Assembly: GCF_051014685.1 (NCBI RefSeq)
Contig: NC_135055.1
Coordinates: 186,001-250,000, forward strand
Length of the DNA: 64,000 bases
Direction: 5' to 3'
Origin: Ptiloglossa arizonensis
Taxonomy: Eukaryota; Arthropoda; Insecta; Hymenoptera; Colletidae
How positions within the stretch are numbered: the stretch's first letter is position 1; every line of letters begins with the position of its first letter. The position numbers and the translations under genes were made by a program. Positions 12,426-25,100 of this stretch are shown here, in pieces. Below the pieces are notes generated by a model. That model was given only the letters and a program-made list of their open reading frames with translations, did not search any database and had not been told where the DNA came from.

Positions 12426-13825
12426 ACTACTCAAACCGTTGTAATCGGGCGAGTTTCTACTTTCAGATGCAACAGAAATTTTGCGGATTGGTCAATCCGT
12501 TCGCGAGATATGGCAGTTTTGAGGTAAGAAACGCTTGAGAAACTCCAAATTTTCGCAGTTCTGATGCTCGAAACGAATAACTAGAACGGCCTAGGGGAAA
12601 AGTACGCATACCGTTGTAATCTGGCGAGATTCTACTTTCAGATGCAACAGAAATTTTGCGGATTGGTCAATCCGTTCGCGAGATATGGCAGTTTTGAGGT
12701 AAGAAACGCTTGAGAAACTCCAAATTTTCGCAGTTCTGATGCTCGAAACTCATACCTAGAACGGCCTAGGCGAAAACTACTCATACCGTTGTAATCGGGC
12801 GTGTTTCTACTTTCAGATGCAACAGAAATTTTGCGGATTGGACAATCCGTTCGCGAGATATGGCAGTTTTGAGGTAAGAAACGCTTGAGAAACTCCAAAT
12901 TTTCGCAGTTCTGATGCGCGAAACGAATAACTAGAACGGCTTAGGGGAAAACTACTCATCCCGTTGTAATCGGGCGAGTTTCTACTTTCAGATGCAACAG
13001 AAATTTTGCGGATTGGTCAATCCGTTCGCTAGATATGGCAGTTTGGAGGTAAGAAACGCTTGAGAAACTCCAAATTTTCGCAGTTCTGATGCTCGAAACG
13101 AATAACTAGAACGGCCTAGGGGAAAACTACTCATACCGTTGTAATCGGGCGAGTTTATACTTTCAGATGCAACAGAAATTTTGCGGATTGGTCAATCCGT
13201 TCGCGAGATATGGCAGTTTTGAGGTAAGAAACGCTTGAGAAACTCAAAATTTTCGCAGTTCTGATGCTCGAAACGCATAACTAGAACGGCCTAGGGGAAA
13301 AGTACGCATACCGTTGTAATCGGGCGAGTTTCTACTTTCTGATGCATCAGAAATTTTGCGGATTGTTCAATCCGTTCGCGAGATATGGCAGTTTTGAGGT
13401 AAGAAACGCTTGAGAAACTCAAAATTTTCGCAGTTCTGATGCCCGGAACGAATAACTAGAACGGCCAAGGGGAAAACTACTCAAACCGTTGTAATCGGGC
13501 GAGTTTATACTTTCAGATGCAACAGAAATTTTGCGGATTGGTCAATCCGTTCGCGAGATATGGCAGTTTTGAGGTAAGAAACGCTTGAAAAACTCAAAAT
13601 TTTCGCAGTTCTGATGCTCGAAACGCATAACTAGAACGGCCTAGGGGAAAAGTACGCATACCGTTGTAATCGGGCGAGTTTCTACTTTCTGATGCATCAG
13701 AAATTTTGCGGATTGTTCAATCCGTTCGCGAGATATGGCAGTTTTGAGGTAAGAAACGCTTGAGAAACTCAAAATTTTCGCAGTTCTGATGCCCGGAACG
13801 AATAACTAGAACGGCCAAGGGGAAA
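12426..13825 (+). repeat. Rearranged stretch with a duplicated M1-M2 dimer
   Basis: M3, M4 and a shortened M5 hybrid are followed by a CATCCC/GCTAG monomer. Next comes M1-M2 at 13126-13475, then a second dimer at 13476-13825, whose first monomer opens like M3 (ACTCAAACC) and continues like M1 (TATAC, CGCATAAC). Both M2 copies carry the perfect 18-bp palindrome. Confidence 0.75.
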
Positions 13826-15050
13826 ACTACTCAAACCGTTGTAATCGGGCGAGTTTCTACTTTCAGATGCAACAGAAATTTTGCGGATTGGTCAATCCGT
13901 TCGCGAGATATGGCAGTTTTGAGGTAAGAAACGCTTGAGAAACTCCAAATTTTCGCAGTTCTGATGCTCGAAACGAATAACTAGAACGGCCTAGGGGAAA
14001 AGTACGCATACCGTTGTAATCTGGCGAGATTCTACTTTCAGATGCAACAGAAATTTTGCGGATTGGTCAATCCGTTCGCGAGATATGGCAGTTTTGAGGT
14101 AAGAAACGCTTGAGAAACTCCAAATTTTCGCAGTTCTGATGCTCGAAACTCATACCTAGAACGGCCTAGGCGAAAACTACTCATACCGTTGTAATCGGGC
14201 GTGTTTCTACTTTCAGATGCAACAGAAATTTTGCGGATTGGACAATCCGTTCGCGAGATATGGCAGTTTTGAGGTAAGAAACGCTTGAGAAACTCCAAAT
14301 TTTCGCAGTTCTGATGCTCGAACCGCATAACTAGAACGGCCTAGGGGAAAACTACTCATACCGTTGTAATCGGGCGAGTTTATACTTTCAGATGCAACAG
14401 AAATTTTGCGGATTGGTCAATCCGTTCGCGAGATATGGCAGTTTTGAGGTAAGAAACGCTTGAGAAACTCCAAATTTTCGCAGTTCTGATGCGCGAAACG
14501 AATAACTAGAACGGCTTAGGGGAAAACTACTCATACCGTTGTAATCGGGCGAGATTATACTTTCAGATGCAACAGAAATTTTGCGGATTGGTCAATCGGT
14601 TCGCGAGATGTGGCAGTTTTGAGGATAGAAACGCTTGAGAAACACAAAATTTTCGCAGTTCTGATGCTCGAAACGCATAACTAGAACGGCCTAGGGGAAA
14701 ACTACTCATACAGTTGTAATCGGGCGAGCTTCTATTTTCAGGTGCAACAGAAATTTTGCGGATTGGTCAATCCGTTCGCGAGATATGGCAGTTTTGAGGT
14801 ATGAAACGCTTGAGAAACTCCAAATTTTCGCAGTTCTGATGCTCGAAACGAATAACTAGAACGGCCTAGGGGAAAACTACTCATACCGTTGTAATCGGGC
14901 GAGTTTCTACTTTCAGATGCATCAGAAATTTTGCGGATTGTTCAATCCGTTCGCGAGATATGGCAGTTTTGAGGTAAGAAACGCTTGAGAAACTCAAAAT
15001 TTTCGCAGTTCTGATGCCCGGAACGAATAACTAGAACGGCCAAGGGGAAA
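13826..15050 (+). repeat. 7-mer HOR unit B, copy 3 (dispersed)
   Basis: The same seven monomer types, with GAGGATAGAAACG at about 14622 and GAGGTATGAAACG at about 14799, lie 3500 bp (20 monomers) beyond copy 2. It has GGTCAATCC where copies 1 and 2 share GGTCTATCC, so copies 1 and 2 are closer to each other. Confidence 0.85.
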
Positions 15051-15750
15051 ACTACTCAAACCGTTGTAATCGGGCGAGTTTCTACTTTCAGATGCAACAG
15101 AAATTTTGCGGATTGGTCAATCCGTTCGCGAGATATGGCAGTTTTGAGGTAAGAAACGCTTGAGAAACTCCAAATTTTCGCAGTTCTGATGCTCGAAACG
15201 AATAACTAGAACGGCCTAGGGGAAAAGTACGCATACCGTTGTAATCTGGCGAGATTCTACTTTCAGATGCAACAGAAATTTTGCGGATTGGTCAATCCGT
15301 TCGCGAGATATGGCAGTTTTGAGGTAAGAAACGCTTGAGAAACTCCAAATTTTCGCAGTTCTGATGCTCGAAACTCGTACCTAGAACGGCCTAGGCGTAA
15401 ACTACTCATACCGTTGTAATCGGGCGTGTTTCTACTTTCAGATGCAACAGAAATTTTGCGGATTGGACAATCCGTTCGCGAGATATGGCAGTTTTGAGGT
15501 AAGAAACGCTTGAGAAACTCCAAATTTTCGCAGTTCTGATGCTCGAAACGAATAACTAGAACGGCCTAGGGGAAAACTACTCATACCGTTGTAATCGGGC
15601 GAGTTTCTACTTTCAGATGCATCAGAAATTTTGCGGATTGTTCAATCCGTTCGCGAGATATGGCAGTTTTGAGGTAAGAAACGCTTGAGAAACTCAAAAT
15701 TTTCGCAGTTCTGATGCCCGGAACGAATAACTAGAACGGCCAAGGGGAAA
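15051..15750 (+). repeat. Shortened 4-mer derivative of unit C
   Basis: M3, M4, an M5/M6 hybrid and the M2-like monomer. Compared with the five-monomer unit, one monomer's worth has been lost between M5 and M6. Private changes are AAACTCGTACC at about 15375 and CTAGGCGTAAAC at about 15395. Confidence 0.75.
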
Positions 15751-16625
15751 ACTACTCAAACCGTTGTAATGGGGCGAGTTTCTACTTTCAGATGCAACAG
15801 AAATTTTGCGGATTGGTCAATCCGTTCGCGAGATATGGCAGTTTTGAGGTAAGAAACGCTTGAGAAACTCCAAATTTTCGCAGTTCTGATGCTCGAAACG
15901 AATAACTAGAACGGCCTAGGGGAAAAGTACGCATACCGTTGTAATCTGGCGAGATTCTACTTTCAGATGCAATAGAAATTTTGCGGATTGGTCAATCCGT
16001 TCGCGAGATATGGCAGTTTCGAGGTAAGAAACGCTTGAGAAACTCCAAATTTTCGCAGTTCTGATGCTCGAAACTCATACCTAGAACGGCCTAGGCGAAA
16101 ACTACTCATACCGTTGTAATCGGGCGTGTTTCTACTTTCAGATGCAACAGAAATTTTGCGGATTGGACAATCCGTTCGCGAGATATGGCAGTTTTGAAGT
16201 AAGAAACGCTTGAGAAACTCCAAATTTTCGCAGTTCTGATGCTCGAACCGCATAACTAGAACGGCCTAGGGGAAAACTACTCATACAGTTGTAATCGGGC
16301 GAGCTTCCATTTTCAGGTGCAACAGAAATTTTGCGGATTGGTCAATCCGTTCGCGAGATATGGCAGTTTTGAGGTAAGAAACGCTTGAGAAACTCCAAAT
16401 TTTCGCAGTTCTGATGCTCGAAACGAATAACTAGAACGGCCTAGGGGAAAACTACTCATACCGTTGTAATCGGGCGAGTTTCTACTTTCAGATGCATCAG
16501 AAATTTTGCGGATTGTTCAATCCGTTCGCGAGATATGGCAGTTTTGAGGTAAGAAACGCTTGAGAAACTCAAAATTTTCGCCGTTCTGATGCCCGGAACG
16601 AATAACTAGAACGGCCAAGGGGAAA
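15751..16625 (+). repeat. 5-mer HOR unit C, copy 2
   Basis: M3, M4, M5, M6 and M2-like, as at 11551. Private substitutions include GTAATGGGGCG at about 15770, GCAATAGAAAT at about 15972 and CAGTTTCGAGG at about 16018. Confidence 0.82.
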
Positions 16626-17500
16626 ACTACTCAAACCGTTGTAATCGGGCGAGTTTCTACTTTCAGATGCAACAGAAATTTTGCGGATTGGTCAATCCGT
16701 TCGCGAGATATGGCAGTTTTGAGGTAAGAAACGCTTGAGAAACTCCAAATTTTCGCAGTTCTGATGCTCGAAACGAATAACTAGAACGGCCTAGGGGAAA
16801 AGTACGCATACCGTTGTAATCTGGCGAGATTCTACTTTCAGATGCAACAGAAATTTTGCGGATTGGTCAATCCGTTCGCGAGATATGGCAGTTTTGAGGT
16901 AAGAAACGCTTGAGAAACTCCAAATTTTCGCAGTTCTGATGCTCGAAACTCATACCTAGAACGGCCTAGGCGAAAACTACTCATACCGTTGTAATCGGGC
17001 GTGTTTCTACTTTCAGATGCAACAGAAATTTTGCGGATTGGACAATCCGTTCGCGAGATATGGCAGTTTTGAGGTAAGAAACGCTTGAGAAACTCCAAAT
17101 TTTCGCAGTTCTGATGCTCGAACCGCATAACTAGAACGGCCTAGGGGAAAACTACTCATACAGTTGTAATCGGGCGAGCTTCCATTTTCAGGTGCAACAG
17201 AAATTTTGCGGATTGGTCAATCCGTTCGCGAGATATGGCAGTTTTGAGGTAAGAAACGCTTGAGAAACTCCAAATTTTCGCAGTTCTGATGCTCGAAACG
17301 AATAACTAGAACGGCCTAGGGGAAAACTACTCATACCGTTGTAATCGGGCGAGTTTCTACTTTCAGATGCAACAGAAATTTTGCGGATTGGTCAATCCGT
17401 TCGCGAGATATGGCAGTTTTGAGGTAAGAAACGCTTGAGAATCTCAAAATTTTCGCAGTTCTGATGCTCGAACCGCATAACTAGAACGGCCTAGGGGAAA
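16626..17500 (+). repeat. 5-mer HOR unit C, copy 3 (last monomer replaced)
   Basis: M3, M4, M5 and M6 repeat copy 2. The fifth monomer is instead a consensus-like one with GAGAATCTCAAAA and CGAACCGCAT. This is the last unit of the M3-M4-M5-based domain. Confidence 0.8.
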
Positions 17501-20500
17501 ACTACTCATACAGTTGTAATCGGGCGAGCTTCCATTTTCAGGTGCAACAGAAATTTTGCGGATTGGTCAATCCGTTCGCGAGATATGGCAGTTTTGAGGT
17601 AAGAAACGCTTGAGAAACTCAAAATTTTCGCAGTTCTGATGCCCGGAACAAATAACTAGAACGGCCAAGGGGAAAACTACTCAAACCGTTGTAATCGGGC
17701 GAGTTTCTACTTTCAGATGCAACAGAAATTTTGCGGATTGGTCAATCCGTTCGCGAGATATGGCAGTTTTGAGGTAAGAAACGCTTGAGAAACTCCAAAT
17801 TTTCGCAGTTCTGATGCTCGAAACGAATAACTAGAACGTCCTAGGGGAAAACTACTCGTACCGTTGTAATCGGGCGAGTTTCTACTTTCAGATGCAACAG
17901 AAATTTTGCGGATTGGTCAATCCGTTCGCGAGATATGGCAGTTTTGAGGTAAGAAACGCTTGAGAATCTCAAAATTTTCGCAGTTCTGATGCCCGGAACG
18001 AATAACTGGAACGGCCTAGGGGAAAACTACTCATACCGTTGTAATCGGGCGAGTTTATACTTTCAGATGCAACAGAAATTTTGCGGATTGGTCAATCCGT
18101 TCGCGAGATATGGCAGTTTTGAGGTAAGAAACGCTTGAGAAACTCCAAATTTTCGCAGTTCTGATGCGCGAAACGAATAACTAGAACGGCTTAGGGGAAA
18201 ACTACTCATCCCGTTGTAATCGGGCGAGTTTCTACTTTCAGATGCAACAGATATTTTGCGGATTGGTCAATCCGTTCGCTAGATATGGCAGTTTGGAGGT
18301 AAGAAACGCTTGAGAAACTCCAAATTTTCGCAGTTCTGATGCTCGAAACGAATAACTAGAACGGCCTAGGGGAAAACTACTCATACCGTTGTAATCGGGC
18401 GAGTTTATACTTTCAGATGCAACAGAAATTTTGCGGATTGGTCAAACCCTTCGCGAGATATGGCCGTTTGGAGGTAAGAAACGCTTGAGAAACTCCAAAT
18501 TTTCGCAGTTCTGATGCTCGAAACGAATAACTAGAACGGCCTAGGGGAAAACTACTCATACCGTTGTAATCGGGCGAGTTTATACTTTCAGATGCAACAG
18601 AAATTTTGCGGATTGGTCAATCCGTTCGCGAGATATGGCAGTTTTGAGGTAAGAAACGCTTGAGAAACTCCAAATTTTCGCAGTTCTGATGCGCGAAACG
18701 AATAACTAGAACGGCTTAGGGGAAAACTACTCATACCGTTGTAATCGGGCGAGTTTATACTTTCAGATGCAACAGAAATATTGCGGATTGGTCAATCCGT
18801 TCGCGAGATATGGCAGTTTTGAGGTAAGAAACGCTTGAGAAACTCCAAATTTTCGCAGTTCTGATGCGCGAAACGAATAACTAGAACGGCTTAGGGGAAA
18901 ACTACTCATACCGTTGTAATCGGGCGAGTTTCTACTTTCAGATGCAACAGAAATTTTGCGGATTGGTCAATCCGTTCGCTAGATATGGAAGTTTTGAGGT
19001 AAGAAACGCTTGAGAAACTCAAAATTTTCGCAGTTCTGATGCCCGGAACGAATAACTGGAACGGCCTAGGGGAAAACTACTCATACCGTTGTAATCGGGC
19101 GAGTTTATACTTTCAGATGCAACAGAAATTTTGCGGATTGGTCAATCCGTTCGCGAGATATGGCAGTTTTGAGGTAAGAAACGCTTGAGAAACTCCAAAT
19201 TTTCGCAGTTCTGATGCGCGAAACGAATAACTAGAACGGCTTAGGGGAAAACTACTCATACCGTTGTAATCGGGCGAGTTTCTACTTTCAGATGCAACAG
19301 AAATTTTGCGGATTGGTCAATCCGTTCGCTAGATATGCCAGTTTGGAGGTAAGAAACGCTTGAGAAACTCAAAATTTTCGCAGTTCTGATGCTCGAAACG
19401 CATATCTAGAACGGCCTAGGGGAAAACTACTCATACATTTGTAATCGGGCGAGTTTCTATTTTCAGGTGCAACAGAAATTTTGCGGATTGGTCAATCCGT
19501 TCGCGAGATATGGCAGTTTTGAGGTAAGAAACGCTTGAGAAACTCCAAATTTTCGCAGTTCTGATGCTCGAAACGAATAACTAGAACGGCCTAGGGGAAA
19601 ACTACTCATACCGTTGTAATCGGGCGAGTTTCTACTTTCAGATGCAACAGAAATTTTGCGGATTGGTCTATCCGTTCGCGAGATATGGCAGTTTTGAGGT
19701 AAGAAACGCTTGAGAAACCCAAAATTTTCGCAGTTCTGATGCCCGGAACGAATAACTGGAACGGCCTAGGGGAAAACTACTCATACCGTTGTAATCGGGC
19801 GAGTTTCTACTTTCAGATGCAACAGAAATTTTGCGGATTGGTCAAACCCTTCGCGAGATATGGCCGTTTGGAGGTAAGAAACGCTTGAGAAACTCCAAAT
19901 TTTCGCAGTTCTGATGATCGAAACGAATAACTAGAACGGCCTAGGGGAAAACTACTCGTACCGTTGTAATCGGGCGAGTTTATACTTTCAGATGCAACAG
20001 AAATTTTGCGGATTGGTCAATCCGTTCGCTAGATATGGAAGTTTTGAGGTAAGAAACGCTTGAGAAACTCAAAATTTTCGCAGTTCTGATGCCCGGAACG
20101 AATAACTGGAACGGCCTAGGGGAAAACTACTCATACCGTTGTAATCGGGCGAGTTTATACTTTCAGATGCAACAGAAATTTTGCGGATTGGTCAATCCGT
20201 TCGCGAGATATGGCAGTTTTGAGGTAAGAAACGCTTGAGAAACTCCAAATTTTCGCAGTTCTGATGCGCGAAACGAATAACTAGAACGGCTTAGGGGAAA
20301 ACTACCTCATACCGTTGTAATCGGGCGAGTTTCTACTTTCAGATGCAACAGAAATTTTGCGGATTGGTCAATCCGTTCGCTAGATATGCCAGTTTGGAGG
20401 TAAGAAACGCTTGAGAAACTCCAAATTTTCGCAGTTCTGATGCTCGAAACGAATAACTAGAACGGCCTAGGGGAAAACTACTCATACATTTGTAATCGGG

Positions 20501-22926
20501 CGAGTTTCTATTTTCAGGTGCAACAGAAATTTTGCGGATTGGTCAATCCGTTCGCGAGATATGGCAGTTTTGAGGTAAGAAACGCTTGAGAAACTCCAAA
20601 TTTTCGCAGTTCTGATGCTCGAAACGAATAACTAGAACGGCCTAGGGGAAAACTACTCATACCGTTGTAATCGGGCGAGTTTCTACTTTCAGATGCAACA
20701 GAAATTTTGCGGATTGGTCAATCCGTTCGCGAGATATGGCAGTTTTGATGTAAGAAACGCTTGAGAAACTCAAAATTTTCGCAGTTCTGATGCCCGGAAC
20801 GAATAACTGGAACGGCCTAGGGGAAAACTACTCATACCGTTGTAATCGGGCGAGTTTCTACTTTCAGATGCAACAGAAATTTTGCGGATTGGTCAAACCC
20901 TTCGCGAGATATGGCCGTTTGGAGGTAAGAAACGCTTGAGAAACTCCAAATTTTCGCAGTTCTGATGCTCGAAACGAATAACTAGAACGGCCTAGGGGAA
21001 AACTACTCATACCGTTGTAATCGGGCGAGTTTATACTTTCAGATGCAACAGAAATTTTGCGGATTGGTCAGTCCGTTCGCGAGATATGGCAGTTTTGAGG
21101 TAAGAAACGCTTGAGAAACTCCAAATTTTCGCAGTTCTGATTCGCGAAACGAATAACTAGAACGGCTTAGGGGAAAACTACTCATACCGTTGTAATCGGG
21201 CGAGCTTCTACTTTCAGATGCAACAGAAATTTTGCGGATTGGTCAATCCGTTCGCTAGATATGGAAGTTTTGAGGTAAGAAACGCTTGAGAAACTCAAAA
21301 TTTTCGCAGTTCTGATGCCCGGAACGAATAACTGGAACGGCCTAGGGGAAAACTACTCATACCGTTGTAATCGGGCGAGTTTATACTTTCAGATGCAACA
21401 GAAATTTTGCGGATTGGTCAATCCGTTCGCGAGATATGGCAGTTTTGAGGTAAGAAACGCTTGAGAAACTCCAAATTTTCGCAGTTCTGATGCGCGAAAC
21501 GAATAACTAGAACGGCTTAGGGGAAAACTACTCATACCGTTGTAATCGGGCGAGTTTCTACTTTCAGATGCAACAGAAATTTTGCGGATTGGTCAATCCG
21601 TTCGCTAGATATGCCAGTTTGGAGGTAAGAAACGCTTGAGAAACTCCAAATTTTCGCAGTTCTGATGCGCGAAACGAATAACTAGAACGGCTTAGGGGAA
21701 AACTACTCATACCGTTGTAATCGGGCGAGTTTCTACTTTCAGATGCAACAGAAATTTTGCGGATTGGTCAATCCGTTCGCTAGATATGGAAGTTTTGAGG
21801 TAAGAAACGCTTGAGAAACTCAAAATTTTCGCAGTTCTGATGCCCGGAACGAATAACTGGAATGGCCTAGGGGAAAACTACTCAAACCGTTGTAATCGGG
21901 CGAGTTTATACTTTCAGATGCAACAGAAATTTTGCGGATTGGTCAATCCGTTCGCGAGATATGGCAGTTTTGAGGTAAGAAACGCTTGAGAAACTCCAAA
22001 TTTTCGCAGTTCCGATGCTCGAAACGCATAACTAGAACGGCCTAGGGGAAAACTACTCATACAGTTGTAATCGGGCGAGTTTCTATTTTCAGATGCAACA
22101 GAAATTTTGCGGATTGGTCAATCCGTTCGCGAGATATGGCAGTTTTGAGGTAAGAAACGCTTGAGAAACTCCAAATTTTCGCAGTTCTGATGCGCGAAAC
22201 GAATAACTAGAACGGCTTAGGGGAAAACTACTCATACCGTTGTAATCGGGCGAGTTTCTACTTTCAGATGCAACAGAAATTTTGCGGATTGGTCAATCCG
22301 TTCGCTAGATATGGAAGTTTTGAGGTAAGAAACGCTTGAGAAACTCAAAATTTTCGCAGTTCTGATGCCCGGAACGAATAACTGGAACGGCCTAGGGGAA
22401 AACTACTCATACCGTTGTAATCGGGCGAGTTTATACTTTCAGATGCAACAGAAATTTTGCGGATTGGTCAATCCGTTCGCGAGATATGGCAGTTTTGAGG
22501 TAAGAAACGCTTGAGAAACTCCAAATTTTCGCAGTTCTGATGCCCGGAACGAATAACTGGAACGGCCTAGGGGAAAACTACTCATACCGTTGTAATCGGG
22601 CGAGTTTCTACTTTCAGATGCAACAGAAATTTTGCGGATTGGTCAAACCCTTCGCGAGATATGGCCGTTTGGAGGTAAGAAACGCTTGAGAAACTCCAAA
22701 TTTTCGGAGTTCTGATGCTCGAAACGAATAACTAGAACGGCCTAGGGGAAAACTACTCATACCCTTGTAATCGGGCGAGTTTATACTTTCAGATGCAACA
22801 GAAATTTTGCGGATTGGTCAATCCGTTCGCGAGATATGGCAGTTTTGAGGTAAGAAACGCTTGAGAAACTCCAAATTTTCGCAGTTCTGATGCGCGAAAC
22901 GAATAACTAGAACGGCTTAGGGGAAA
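17501..22926 (+). repeat. Satellite domain with 6- and 7-monomer periodicities
   Basis: New monomer types dominate: GATATGGAAGTTTTG, GATATGCCAGTTTGG, GTCAAACCCTTCGCGAG with GGCCGTTTGG, and TATAC with GCGCG and CTTAGG. The series beginning at 18901 recurs at 19951 (six monomers later) and again with a seven-monomer spacing (GATATGCCAG at about 20385 and 21610). Chimeric monomers are visible at 18376-18550 (TATAC start, GTCAAACCC end) and 19951-20125 (TATAC start, GGAAG end). No other feature is seen. Confidence 0.8.
20305..20306 (+). other. Unique +1 insertion (ACTACCTCAT)
   Basis: The monomer at 20301 has an extra C near its start, making 176 bp. It is the only one-base insertion in the window outside the recurrent GTGTAAG type. 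Confidence 0.85.
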
Positions 22927-25034
22927 ACTACTCATACCGTTGTAATCGGGCGAGCTTCTACTTTCAGATGCAACAGAAATTTTGCGGATTGGTCAATCCG
23001 TTCGCTAGATATGGAAGTTTTGAGGTAAGAAACGCTTGAGAAACTCAAAATTTTCGCAGTTCTGATGCCCGGAACGAATAACTGGAACGGCCTAGGGGAA
23101 AACTACTCATACCGTTGTAATCGGGCGAGTTTATACTTTCAGATGCAACAGAAATTTTGCGGATTGGTCAATCCGTTCGCGAGATATGGCAGTTTTGAGG
23201 TAAGAAACGCTTGAGAAACTCCAAATTTTCGCAGTTCCGATGCTCGAAACGCATAACTAGAACGGCCTAGGGGAAAACTACTCATACAGTTGTAATCGGG
23301 CGAGTTTCTATTTTCAGATGCAACAGAAATTTTGCGGATTGGTCAATCCGTTCGCGAGATATGGCAGTTTTGAGGTAAGAAACGCTTGAGAAACTCCAAA
23401 TTTTCGCAGTTCTGATGCGCGAAACGAATAACTAGAACGGCTTAGGGGAAAACTACTTATACCGTTGTAATCGGGCGAGTTTCTACTTTCAGATGCAACA
23501 GAAATTTTGCGGATTGGTCAATCCGTTCGCTAGATATGGAAGTTTTGAGGTAAGAAACGCTTGAGAAACTCAAAATTTTCGCAGTTCTGATGCCCGGAAC
23601 GAATAACAAGAACGGCCAAGGGGAAAACTACTCAAACCGTTGTAATCGGGCGAGTTTATACTTTCAGATGCAACAGAAATTTTGCGGATTGGTCAATCCG
23701 TTCGCGAGATATGGCAGTTTTGAGGTAAGAAACGCTTGAGAAACTCCAAATTTTCGCAGTTCTGATGCGCGAAACGAATAACCAGAACGGCTTAGGGGAA
23801 AACTACTCATACCGTTGTAATCGGGCGAGTTTCTACTTTCAGATGCAACAGAAATTTTGCGGATTAGTCAATCCGTTCGCTAGATATGCCAGTTTGGAGG
23901 TAAGAAACGCTTGAGAAACTCCAAATTTTCGCAGTTCTGATGCTCGAAACGAATAACTACAACGGCCTAGGGGAAAACTACTCATACCGTTGTAATCGGG
24001 TGAGTTTATACTTTCAGATGCAACAGAAATTTTGCGGATTGGTCAATCCGTTCGCGAGATATGGCAGTTTTGAGGTAAGAAACGCTTGAGAAACACAAAA
24101 TTTTCGCAGTTCTGATGCTCGAAACGAATAACTAGAACGGCCTAGGGGAAAACTACTCATACCGTTGTAATCGGGTGAGTTTCTACTTTCTGATGCAACA
24201 GAAATTTTGCGGATTGGTCAATCCGTTCGCGAGATATGGCAGTTTTGATGTAAGAAACGCTTGAGAAACTCAAAATTTTCGCAGTTCTGATGCCCGGAAC
24301 GAATAACTGGAACGGCCTAGGGGAAAACTACTCATACCGTTGTAATCGGGCGAGTATCTACTTTCAGATGCAACAGAAATTTTGCGGATTGGTCAAACCC
24401 TTCGCGAGATATGGCCGTTTGGAGGTAAGAAACGCTTGAGAAACTCCAAATTTTCGCAGTTCTGATGCTCGAAACGAATAACTAGAACGGCCTAGGGGAA
24501 AACTACTCATACCGTTGTAATCGGGCGAGTTTATACTTTCAGATGCAACAGAAATTTTGCGGATTGGTCAATCCGTTCGCGAGATATGGCAGTTTTGAGG
24601 TAAGAAACGCTTGAGAAACTCCAAATTTTCGCAGTTCTGATGCGCGAAACGAATAACTAGAACGGCTTAGGGGAAAACTACTCATACCGTTGTAATCGGG
24701 CGAGCTTCTACTTTCAGATGCAACAGAAATTTTGCGGATTGGTCAATCCGTTCGCTAGATATGGAAGTTTTGAGGTAAGAAACGCTTGAGAAACTCAAAA
24801 TTTTCGCAGTTCTGATGCCCGGAACGAATAACTGGAACGGCCTAGGGGAAAACTACTCATACCGTTGTAATCGGGCGAGTTTATACTTTCAGATGCAACA
24901 GAAATTTTGCGGATTGGTCAATCCGTTCGCGAGATATGGCAGTTTTGAGGTAAGAAACGCTTGAGAAACTCCAAATTTTCGCAGTTCCGATGCGCGAAAC
25001 GAATAACTAGAACGGCTTAGGGGAAAACTACTCA

Positions 25035-25051
25035 TACCGTTGTAATCGGGC
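25035..25051 (+). other. CENP-B-box-like motif in the representative monomer
   Basis: The 17 bases TACCGTTGTAATCGGGC match the mammalian CENP-B box (YTTCGTTGGAARCGGGA) at 12 positions and at 7 of the 9 bases known to be needed for CENP-B binding. The two core bases lost are the TT before CG. The internal 13 bases from CG to CGGG match at 11. The motif is present in most monomers; subsets with CATACAG, CATACAT or CATACTG lose one more core base. That the motif is bound by a protein is inference. CENP-B itself is a mammalian protein derived from a pogo-type transposase, and CENP-B-like boxes in other organisms are often chance matches. Confidence 0.35.
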
Positions 25052-25084
25052 GAGTTTCTACTTTCAGATGCAACAGAAATTTTG

Positions 25085-25100
25085 CGGATTGGTCAATCCG
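25085..25100. other. 16-bp dyad CGGATTG-GT-CAATCCG
   Basis: Seven bases pair perfectly with their reverse complement around a two-base centre (unit positions 59-74). It occurs in most monomers. The common centre variants TT and GA leave the arms intact; the types with GGATTTGTCAATCC, GTCAAACCC or AATCGG each break it. It could form a short hairpin or bind a dimeric protein; neither is shown by sequence. Confidence 0.75.

Noticed and set aside
25085..25100. RNA polymerase III B box or tRNA-derived repeat (GGTCAATCC)
   Set aside because: It only loosely resembles the B-box consensus, there is no matching A box at the right spacing, and no cloverleaf can be drawn.
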